6,129 bases of DNA. Source: Ktedonobacteraceae bacterium (lineage in GTDB: Bacteria > Chloroflexota > Ktedonobacteria > Ktedonobacterales > Ktedonobacteraceae). The stretch lies in NCBI GenBank assembly GCA_014896635.1, contig JADBKA010000267.1, positions 1 to 6,129 of the forward strand, read 5' to 3'. Within the stretch, counting starts at the first letter, position 1, and each line of letters starts with the position of its first letter. A program made the translations under genes and the position numbers. Positions 1 through 4,904 of this stretch are shown in pieces. The notes beneath the pieces were generated by a model. It was not told the DNA's origin and made no database searches. It saw only the letters and a program-made list of their open reading frames with translations.

Positions 1-1
1 T

Positions 2-733
2 TTTGAACATTACATCCTGGATTATCTCCCCCGCGCCGTCAAAAAGGTGCTCAGGACTTCTCACGCAGAGGGATTCACGCTCTTCGGCTTCTGCATGGGT
101 GGCACGATGGCAGCAATGTACGCCTCGCTCTTCCCTGATCTCCCTCTACGCAACCTGGTCCTGCTTACCGCGCCGATTGATTTCACATCAGAAGCAATGG
201 GTCTCTATGGCATCTGGACGAGCGAGAAACATTTTAACCCCGATCTCCTGGTAGAAGCTTTCGGTAATATCCCTGGAGACCTCATTGATACAGGGAACCG
301 GCTGGTACGTCCTGTCACAAACTACATTGGCACCTATGTTACCATGTGGGAGCGCCTCATGCACGACAAGCCAATGGATACCTGGCTTGCGATGAACAAG
401 TGGGTGAACGATGGAGTTCCTTTCCCAGGCGCGGCCTTCAAGCAGTGGATACGCGACTTCTACCAGCAAAATAAGCTGGTGAAAGGTGAGATCAATTTTA
501 GAGGGCGCCGGGTCGATCTCTCGAACATCACCTGTCCCGTAATCAGCATCGCCGGCAGAAAAGATCACATCTGCACCGTGCCGATGGCCGAAGCAGCAAT
601 CAAGCTTGTCAGCAGCAGGGACAAAGAGTTCTTCACGCTCGACGCTGGCCACGTGGGCCTGCTCACCGGCTCAGATGCCAGGCGCGGTCTATGGCCGAAG
701 TTACGCCACTGGCTGGAGCAACGCTCCAGGTAA
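2..733 (+). CDS. phaC: Poly(3-hydroxyalkanoate) synthase, short (class III/IV-like) PhaC, 5'-truncated by the window edge
   Basis: The reading frame is open from base 2 and ends at TAA 731-733, giving 243 residues that lack the true N-terminus. PhaC joins (R)-3-hydroxyacyl-CoA units into PHA polymer on the surface of cytoplasmic granules. The lipase-box-like motif GFCMGG carries the nucleophilic Cys that is diagnostic of synthases (codon 92-94, where ordinary lipases have Ser). The rest of the alpha/beta-hydrolase triad is visible: Asp in AGRKDH (563-565) and His in DAGHVGLL (650-652). The preceding DYLPRAVKKVLR and the closing LWPKLRHWLEQ are typical of the roughly 350-360-residue class III/IV catalytic subunits, so about 110-120 residues probably lie upstream. 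Class III and IV enzymes need a partner (PhaE or PhaR), which is not in this window. The GTG at 47 is internal and unlikely to be the real start. The depolymerase-family gene follows after 39 bp on the same strand. Confidence 0.93.
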   Translation, partial: FEHYILDYLPRAVKKVLRTSHAEGFTLFGFCMGGTMAAMYASLFPDLPLRNLVLLTAPIDFTSEAMGLYGIWTSEKHFNPDLLVEAFGNIPGDLIDTGNRLVRPVTNYIGTYVTMWERLMHDKPMDTWLAMNKWVNDGVPFPGAAFKQWIRDFYQQNKLVKGEINFRGRRVDLSNITCPVISIAGRKDHICTVPMAEAAIKLVSSRDKEFFTLDAGHVGLLTGSDARRGLWPKLRHWLEQRSR

Positions 734-772
734 CAGCCCGACCAGCAGACAGTGTAACTGATTGGAAGGACG

Positions 773-1795
773 ATGTGGCAACAGTATACCTACAGGGCTG
801 CCACAGGAAGTCTTCCGTACTTTGTCTACACTCCTGAACATTACCAGGTAGGAACGCCCGTTCCCCTGTTCGTTCTGCTACATGGATGTACACAAACGGC
901 GGCAGATTTCGCGGCAGCGACGCGGATGAATCAACTGGCCGAGATACACAACTTTATCGTGGTCTACCCACAGCAGGTAAGCCGCTACAATCATGCCTCT
1001 TGCTGGAACTGGTTTCTCCCCGCCAATCAGGTACGAGCGAGCGGAGAGCCTGCTGCTATTGCCGGCATCGTGCAGGCAGTGCGAGAAGAGAGCGCACGCT
1101 GGACCATCGATGCCGACCGCATTTATGTTGCTGGCTTCTCCGCTGGCGGTTCGATGGCTGTCATCCTGGGGGCAACCTATCCCGACATCTTTGCCGCCAT
1201 CGCGGTCCATTCGGGAGTTGAGTACCAGGCAGCATCCAACGTATTCAACGCCATGAAGGCCATGCGCCAGGGCGGGCCTGATCCCTCAGAGCAGGGGCAG
1301 GCCGCTTACAGGGCTATGGGGAACGTCGCCCGCGTCGTTCCAGTCATTGTGTTTCAAGGATTAAGTGATGAAACCGTCGTCCCGCTGAACGGCAATCAGG
1401 TGGTGCAACAGTGGCTACAAACAGATGCCCTTGCTTCCAACGGCACTTATGTTGCCGACTTCGCCTACCCCACCTCCGTTACAGCGGGACGAGTGCCAGG
1501 CGGGCATTCTTATGTCAGAGCGACGTGGAATGCAAGCAATGGCATGTCCGTGCAGGAATACTGGCAAATCAGCGGCATGGGACACGCATGGTCAGGGGGC
1601 GTTGCCAGCACTTCCTACACGGACCCTTCAGGACCAGACGCCAGTCTGGCAATCTACCTGTTCTTTATGGCTCATCCCAGATCCAGGAGATTTGCCGCTG
1701 TCAGCGCGGAAACCGCGGCCCAGGCCCATCGAAGTTTTCTCCACACGCTGGCCAATTTCCTGAGAACTAGAAGAGAGAAACAAAAACATGAGTAA
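773..1795 (+). CDS. PHB depolymerase-family esterase (alpha/beta hydrolase), no visible signal peptide
   Basis: This 340-residue protein belongs to the esterase/PHB depolymerase family, which hydrolyses ester bonds of poly(3-hydroxybutyrate), its oligomers or related esters. Family marks appear in order: oxyanion-region LLHGC (residues 35-39), the CWNWF...GEPAAIAGIV block (77-100), nucleophile motif GFSAGG with Ser123, Asp199 in FQGLSDETVVP, and His271 in MGHAWSGG. The catalytic domain begins almost at residue 1. There is no hydrophobic export signal and no substrate-binding or linker domain, so the protein is probably cytoplasmic, unlike the classic secreted depolymerases. The last 40 or so residues are basic and polar (RSRR, RTRREKQK) and may be a granule- or membrane-contacting tail; that is inference. 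The ATG at 773 follows GGAAGGA at 764-770, close but acceptable. Its position between phaC and a phaJ-like gene points to PHA turnover. An acetylxylan or feruloyl esterase role cannot be excluded from the fold. Confidence 0.88.
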   Translation: MWQQYTYRAATGSLPYFVYTPEHYQVGTPVPLFVLLHGCTQTAADFAAATRMNQLAEIHNFIVVYPQQVSRYNHASCWNWFLPANQVRASGEPAAIAGIVQAVREESARWTIDADRIYVAGFSAGGSMAVILGATYPDIFAAIAVHSGVEYQAASNVFNAMKAMRQGGPDPSEQGQAAYRAMGNVARVVPVIVFQGLSDETVVPLNGNQVVQQWLQTDALASNGTYVADFAYPTSVTAGRVPGGHSYVRATWNASNGMSVQEYWQISGMGHAWSGGVASTSYTDPSGPDASLAIYLFFMAHPRSRRFAAVSAETAAQAHRSFLHTLANFLRTRREKQKHE

Positions 1796-2234
1796 GCATG
1801 CCCAGACCCAGAAACTCGCCCCGCTTCCACGTGTCGGAACTCAAGCAACGCACATCCGTACAGTTAGCGAAGCTGATGTCCAGAGCTTTGCTCACGTCAG
1901 CGGCGACTACAATCCCGTTCACCTGGATCACGAATACGCGGCACGTACGCCCTTTGGCGGGCGTATCGCGCATGGCCTGCTCACCGGCGCATTTATTTCC
2001 GCCGTTCTGGGCAATGACCTGCCCGGCCCCGGCAGCATTTACGTGAGCCAGACATTTAAATTTCTCGCCCCGGTCTACCTGGGTGATACCATCGCAACCA
2101 CCGTCGAGGTTGTTGCGGTGCGCGAGGAGAAACGACTGGTAACATTGCGTACCACCTGCACAAACCAGAATGGGACAACGGTGCTCACCGGAGAGGCAAC
2201 GATCAAATATATGAAAGTCCTGGAAGAGAACTGA
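1788..2234 (+). CDS. phaJ: MaoC-like (R)-specific enoyl-CoA hydratase, PhaJ type
   Basis: This 148-residue protein is a single hot-dog-fold MaoC dehydratase domain. In PHA producers such enzymes hydrate trans-2-enoyl-CoA from beta-oxidation to (R)-3-hydroxyacyl-CoA, the substrate of PhaC. The hydratase-2 signature is clear: FAHVSGDYNPVHLDHEYA, with catalytic Asp40 and His45. It is followed by the conserved FGGRIAHGLLT (residues 56-66) that lines the CoA/acyl tunnel. The length fits the 130-150 residues of single-domain PhaJ. The start codon lies inside the end of the upstream gene (ATGAGTAA, 8-bp overlap), which implies translational coupling; only a weak purine tract (AAGAGAG, about 1771-1777) precedes it. 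The symbol rests on family plus operon context; a general MaoC hydratase of fatty-acid metabolism is the alternative. The stop lies 2 bp from the end of the convergent MFS gene. Confidence 0.88.
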   Translation: MSKHAQTQKLAPLPRVGTQATHIRTVSEADVQSFAHVSGDYNPVHLDHEYAARTPFGGRIAHGLLTGAFISAVLGNDLPGPGSIYVSQTFKFLAPVYLGDTIATTVEVVAVREEKRLVTLRTTCTNQNGTTVLTGEATIKYMKVLEEN

Positions 2235-2236
2235 TC

Positions 2237-3601
2237 TCACTCCCTTTCTCCAGTCTTCCTGCTGAAGGATAGCAGCAGGAGACTGGGGGCCAGCAGGAGG
2301 CAGAGCGCCCCGAAGAGAAAAGAAGTGGAGAGGCTGACATTGGTCTGCAACCAGCCGGCCACCGTCGGCCCGACGCTAAAACCAACGCTCCAGGAGACAG
2401 AATAGAAGCCTGACAAGGTAGCGCGCTGGCGATCCGCTACCTGCTCCATCGCAAAAGCTGCATAGACCGGCTCGATCAACGTGCGCATCAACGAACGGGC
2501 ATACTCGCCCGCAATTGCCAGCGGCAGCGTGGGAGCAAAACCGATCAACACCATCAAAGGTGCACTGAGATACTGTACCGAGGTGATGAGCCGCAGTTTG
2601 CTCCAGCGCCTGACAAAAAGCGGAGCCGTGAGCGAGAAGATGCCGCCGGCCAGGCCCGAAATGGTAAATATGATGCCCAGAGGACCCGGCAAAAGCTGAA
2701 AACGTAATACAAAGTAGAGTTGCATCAACGCTACCACCGCGCCCTCACCCATCATAAACAACAGGTCAGGAATCAGTAACTGCGCGAACAGGATAATCGT
2801 TGACTTTTTCTTGCTCTGCATGCGTTGTTCTGTCTTTGCAGTCAGCGCTTGCTCAGACACTGCCTCTATTCCTCCGCTCCCGCCGACCCCGCCTCCTGTA
2901 CCAGCCAGGGACGGACGTCTTGTCTCACGTAAGAACCAGAGCGGGAAACCAAAAACAAAGGTAAATAGCGCGGCAACAAATACGCCCCAGCGCAGCGGCT
3001 CACTACTGCCAGCAGAGACATGCAGCAGGCCCGCGACGAATTCTGGAATCGCACCTCCCAGCAGATTTCCCAAAGCTCCGATACCTAACAGGAGAAAGCT
3101 GTTTAAAGCCAGCACTCCCACACGCTGTTCCTGCGTCGTGCTTTCGGTCAATAAAGGCAAATTTGTCACCCAGTATGCTGTAGCAGCCAATCCCTGCACA
3201 AAACTGAGGACTAGCAGGAGCGGTGCAGAAGTGACAAGACCAATGGCGGCGAGAAATAGTGGCGTCAATACTGCCGAGAGCAGCAGCACCGGCTTGCGCC
3301 CAAAACGGTCAGCACACAGACCAACAGGAACGGCCCCCAGCAACGAACCGATGGCTGGCATGGCACTGAACAGGCCAACAAAATCTGGCTTATAGCCCAG
3401 ACTATGCACATAGAGGTTGAGCGTCAGCATACTGATGCTCAACTGAAATCCCTTCCCCAACGTGAAGAAAAGTAAGAGATAGACATTCAGTGGGAGGTGC
3501 AGAAGAGCCGCAAGTTTCTTCTGCTTCTGCACTGTATTCACAGGTGTTTTCATAGTTTTTATATGAGAGGCAGATTCATCGACATCAGAGAACGAGGACA
3601 T
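2237..3601 (-). CDS. Major facilitator superfamily transporter, probable efflux or drug/solute:H+ antiporter
   Basis: With the chosen start this is a 454-residue polytopic inner-membrane protein with about 12 hydrophobic segments in two halves. MFS motif A is clear between segments 2 and 3: GLCADRFGRK at residues 94-103, with D98, R99, R102 and K103. Segments 6 and 7 are joined by a cytoplasmic loop (about 225-265) that begins RETRR, contains a glycine-rich stretch (234-244) and ends in KKK. The substrate cannot be told; multidrug or sugar-type efflux MFS members look similar. The frame stays open 46 codons upstream to an ATG at 3739, but that extension is Cys/Trp-rich, unlike an MFS N-terminus, and lacks a ribosome site. 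ATG 3601 has AGGGG 11 nt upstream and a candidate promoter inside the extension. ATG 3553 is another option. The gene is convergent with the PHA operon and has no obvious functional tie to it. Confidence 0.87.
   Translation of the reverse strand: MSSFSDVDESASHIKTMKTPVNTVQKQKKLAALLHLPLNVYLLLFFTLGKGFQLSISMLTLNLYVHSLGYKPDFVGLFSAMPAIGSLLGAVPVGLCADRFGRKPVLLLSAVLTPLFLAAIGLVTSAPLLLVLSFVQGLAATAYWVTNLPLLTESTTQEQRVGVLALNSFLLLGIGALGNLLGGAIPEFVAGLLHVSAGSSEPLRWGVFVAALFTFVFGFPLWFLRETRRPSLAGTGGGVGGSGGIEAVSEQALTAKTEQRMQSKKKSTIILFAQLLIPDLLFMMGEGAVVALMQLYFVLRFQLLPGPLGIIFTISGLAGGIFSLTAPLFVRRWSKLRLITSVQYLSAPLMVLIGFAPTLPLAIAGEYARSLMRTLIEPVYAAFAMEQVADRQRATLSGFYSVSWSVGFSVGPTVAGWLQTNVSLSTSFLFGALCLLLAPSLLLLSFSRKTGERE
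2247..2289. terminator. Strong imperfect hairpin at the convergent phaJ/MFS junction (possible terminator)
   Basis: The arms CAGTCTTCCTGCTG (2251-2264) and CAGCAGGAGACTG (2273-2285) are complementary except for one bulged T at 2256. The loop is AAGGATAG (2265-2272), and the stem extends a few pairs further outward with G-U wobbles. It starts 12 bp after the phaJ stop and lies inside the last codons of the MFS gene on the other strand. Neither side has a good U tract, so this is not a textbook intrinsic terminator. It could still slow polymerase or protect the phaJ mRNA 3' end. Confidence 0.4.
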
Positions 3602-3652
3602 CTGCAAAAAGGCCCCTGGTGCGCTTACAATTAAACAACATAGCCATAGCGT

Positions 3653-3681
3653 ATCATAATGGGCCGTCCAGCGGCAATGAA
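3653..3681 (-). promoter_or_regulatory. Candidate sigma-70-type promoter for the MFS gene
   Basis: On the minus strand TTCATT (3681-3676) and TATGAT (3658-3653) are separated by 17 bp. The -10 matches 5 of 6 consensus bases and the -35 only 3 of 6. Transcription would begin near 3646, leaving a leader of about 45 nt before ATG 3601. If real, this excludes the longer reading frame that begins at 3739. Confidence 0.35.
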
Positions 3682-3836
3682 CGAAAGTACAGGTCACCAG
3701 CCGGGCAAGCAGGCATGGTTTTTGTTTTTGACCCTCCATAAATACATCTTTTATGTTATCTATTAATGAAATTAGAAAAAATTTAATATCATCTTAGAGT
3801 ATTTTTAAGGACTGTTTCCATATTGGACCTGACAAT

Positions 3837-3856
3837 TTCCTATGTTAGCATAGGAA
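3837..3856. repeat. Perfect 8-bp inverted repeat (dyad) upstream of the first yeaQ-like gene
   Basis: TTCCTATG (3837-3844) and CATAGGAA (3849-3856) are exact reverse complements separated by TTAG. The element sits about 130 bp upstream of the yeaQ-like start and 235 bp upstream of the chosen MFS start. It overlaps a weak promoter-like pair, CTGACA (3829-3834) and TAGGAA (3851-3856). It has the size of a repressor operator. As RNA it would be a short hairpin without a U tract, so a terminator is unlikely. Confidence 0.4.
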
Positions 3857-3943
3857 CAGCAGATACCACAGTACCAGTTGTCTGATTATTGAAGAAGTTT
3901 TGAAACTCTTAAAGCACTTACCTCGTTATAGAGACAGCTTTCC

Positions 3944-3960
3944 TGAAATTTCAATCGATT
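3944..3960. promoter_or_regulatory. Two adjoining palindromes just upstream of the first yeaQ-like gene
   Basis: TGAAATTTCA (3944-3953) and AATCGATT (3953-3960) are perfect palindromes sharing one base. They lie 27-43 bp before the ATG, probably inside the leader or near the start of transcription. A near-copy of the first 12 bases, TGACATTTCAAT, occurs at the start of the second paralog on the minus strand. This could be a shared operator, but short AT-rich palindromes also arise by chance. Confidence 0.25.
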
Positions 3961-3974
3961 AGTTGAAGCCTTAC

Positions 3975-3982
3975 AGGAGGTG
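3975..3982 (+). promoter_or_regulatory. Near-perfect Shine-Dalgarno site for the first yeaQ-like gene
   Basis: AGGAGGTG matches the 16S anti-Shine-Dalgarno sequence over its full length. From the AGGAGG core the spacing to ATG 3987 is 6 nt. It is by far the strongest ribosome site in the window. It fixes the start at 3987 and predicts high translation, in contrast to the weak or distant sites of most other genes here. Confidence 0.85.
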
Positions 3983-3986
3983 AAAT

Positions 3987-4286
3987 ATGACACTTGCAAC
4001 TTTTGTGCTTGGCGCAACGTTGAATCCTGGTGGTCTGCTGGCCTGGCTCGTGATCGGCCTGATCGCAGGTTTTCTGGCGAGCGTGGTGATGCGAGGCGGC
4101 GGCTATGGCATTATCGGCGACATCATTGTTGGCCTGGTAGGCGCGTTCATCGGTGGTTTGCTGATGAACCTGCTGATGCCGGATACCACAGCTGGCTTCT
4201 GGGGGAGTCTTGTTGTCGCCTTCATAGGAGCCGTCATCCTGATTGCAATTCTGCGCGCCATTTCCGGTTCGCGCACAGTTGCATAG
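3987..4286 (+). CDS. GlsB/YeaQ/YmgE-family small membrane protein (transglycosylase-associated protein), copy 1
   Basis: This 99-residue, very hydrophobic protein has three predicted membrane segments: about residues 15-34 (LLAWLVIGLIAGFLASVVM), 40-63 (IIGDIIVGLVGAFIGGLLMNLL) and 70-90. Gly-rich turns such as MRGGGYGIIGD lie between them. The AWLVIGLIAGFLA and GDIIVGLVGAFIGG blocks are the hallmark of the YeaQ/YmgE family. Members are often stress-induced inner-membrane proteins whose biochemical role is poorly defined; the name 'transglycosylase-associated' is historical. The length is normal (80-100) and the start is fixed by an excellent ribosome site. A close paralog lies opposite, and a GC-rich hairpin follows the stop. 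The strong ribosome site and long leader suggest a well-expressed, regulated gene. Confidence 0.9.
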   Translation: MTLATFVLGATLNPGGLLAWLVIGLIAGFLASVVMRGGGYGIIGDIIVGLVGAFIGGLLMNLLMPDTTAGFWGSLVVAFIGAVILIAILRAISGSRTVA

Positions 4287-4314
4287 CAGTCGTAGAAGAG
4301 TACCTTGTAGTTCA

Positions 4315-4362
4315 GGCGCCTGCCGGTAGCAATGCTGGCAGGCGCCCGTTCTGTAACTTTCT
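4315..4362. terminator. GC-rich hairpin with GCAA tetraloop between the convergent yeaQ-like genes
   Basis: GGCGCCTGCC (4315-4324) pairs perfectly with GGCAGGCGCC (4337-4346). The inner bases GGTA/TGCT extend the stem to about 14 pairs (two G-U) and close on a GNRA-type GCAA loop (4329-4332). It begins 28 nt after the stop of copy 1. Downstream on the plus strand is CGTTCTGTAACTTTCTGTT, moderately U-rich but interrupted. It is most likely the terminator of copy 1. Transcripts of copy 2 would also run into it, though on that side the flank is less U-rich. Confidence 0.7.
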
Positions 4363-4391
4363 GTTGAAGACTCTTTTCTACGCCTGCGAGG

Positions 4392-4694
4392 CTATGAGCG
4401 GCCACCGGTAAAGAGTTGCAGGATGAAGAGAAAGATCGCGGCGCCCACAAAGGAGATGAAGAGGCTACCGCAAAAGCCGAGAGGATACGGGCCAATCTCG
4501 AACGCTGTTGCCAGAAAGCCGCCGATAAACGCCCCGATCAGGCCAACGATGATATTCCCAATACAGCCACCACTGCGCCCGCGCACAATCACATTAGCAA
4601 GAAATCCGGCGATCAATCCCATGATCAGCCAGGCAATTAGATTGCCCGGCTGCAAGACAGAAGCTATGTTAATAGTATGAACAGTAATTGTCAT
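4392..4694 (-). CDS. GlsB/YeaQ/YmgE-family small membrane protein, copy 2
   Basis: This 100-residue paralog of the gene at 3987-4286 faces it convergently. It has the same three-segment layout and the same two signature blocks (AWLIMGLIAGFLA and GNIIVGLIGAFIGGFL). It differs in the second turn (VRGRSGGCIGN) and the third segment (GFCGSLFISFVGAAIFLFILQLF), and it has two Cys residues. The frame is open 23 codons further up to 4763. ATG 4694 is preferred because it gives the family length and aligns with copy 1; AAGGAAGGA (4715-4707) lies 12 nt upstream, a rather long spacing. The start codon sits inside an imperfect dyad (4686-4707). No convincing own promoter was found in the 210 bp between this gene and the zinc-finger gene on the same strand. 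Function as for copy 1: a membrane stress-type protein of unclear mechanism. Confidence 0.87.
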   Translation of the reverse strand: MTITVHTINIASVLQPGNLIAWLIMGLIAGFLANVIVRGRSGGCIGNIIVGLIGAFIGGFLATAFEIGPYPLGFCGSLFISFVGAAIFLFILQLFTGGRS

Positions 4695-4707
4695 TGAAAT
4701 GTCAATT
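4686..4707 (-). promoter_or_regulatory. Near-perfect 22-bp dyad covering the start codon of yeaQ-like copy 2
   Basis: AATTGTCATT (4686-4695) and AATGTCAATT (4698-4707) are reverse complements except for one central-arm mismatch, flanking GA. The start codon (4694-4692 on the minus strand) is within it and the purine-rich ribosome site abuts it. It could be a protein-binding site, or an RNA fold that masks initiation. The pairing is A/U-rich and weak, so the RNA case is uncertain. Confidence 0.3.
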
Positions 4708-4817
4708 CCTTCCTTACCGTTGTGGCTGAGAGAAGAAAACAGGCTTAAAGAGCCGGGAGACAAAGCACCCTCACGTCCTTCTTGCCCTCCTCTTCAGTCG
4801 GCAGCGGGCTTTTTCCG

Positions 4818-4853
4818 CACCTTCTTTCCTCCCAACACCTTCTTTCCTCCCAA
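4818..4853. repeat. Perfect 18-bp tandem duplication
   Basis: CACCTTCTTTCCTCCCAA occurs twice without a gap, at 4818-4835 and 4836-4853. On the minus strand it reads TTGGGAGGAAAGAAGGTG, a purine-rich unit. It lies in the 210-bp spacer between the zinc-finger gene stop and the second yeaQ-like gene. The unit is six codons long and, in the frame of the zinc-finger gene past its stop, would encode LGGKKV twice. The exact identity suggests a recent slippage duplication. Confidence 0.9.
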
Positions 4854-4904
4854 TATACGAAAAAGGAGAACAGGAGTTGTGGCCTCACGTCGACGAGGTA
4901 GATG

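Larger units (their letters stand above)
3740..3986. other. AT-rich intergenic regulatory region between the divergent MFS and first yeaQ-like genes
   Basis: Together with the untranslated 3602-3739, this gives about 385 bp without a supported gene. It is markedly more AT-rich than the flanking genes, especially 3740-3810. It holds the 20-bp dyad at 3837-3856, two adjoining palindromes at 3944-3960, and the ribosome site at 3975-3982. A weak promoter-like pair for the downstream gene, TTGAAA (3900-3905) and GTTATA (3925-3930), has an over-long 19-bp spacer. No tRNA or small ORF with a ribosome site was seen. Confidence 0.6.

Noticed and set aside
188..652. 154-codon open frame on the minus strand
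   Set aside because: It lies entirely inside phaC, whose catalytic motifs are intact, and shows no recognisable protein features.
2811..3395. 194-codon open frame on the plus strand, Ser/Pro/Arg-rich
   Set aside because: It is antisense to the MFS gene, has low-complexity composition typical of a shadow frame, and has no ribosome site.
3980..4411. 143-codon frame starting at GTG 3980
   Set aside because: It overlaps yeaQ-like copy 1 in another frame. The Shine-Dalgarno site there is correctly spaced for ATG 3987, and the translation is Arg/Trp/Cys-rich nonsense.
4103..4495. 130-codon frame on the minus strand spanning both yeaQ-like genes
   Set aside because: It is antisense to copy 1, out of frame in copy 2 and reads through the terminator hairpin; no family resemblance.
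4818..4853. CRISPR-like repeat
   Set aside because: Only two directly abutting 18-bp copies with no spacers; a simple tandem duplication.
4883..4900. CGTCGACG palindrome just downstream of the zinc-finger gene as a terminator
   Set aside because: The palindrome leaves no loop to form a hairpin, and no U tract follows on either strand.
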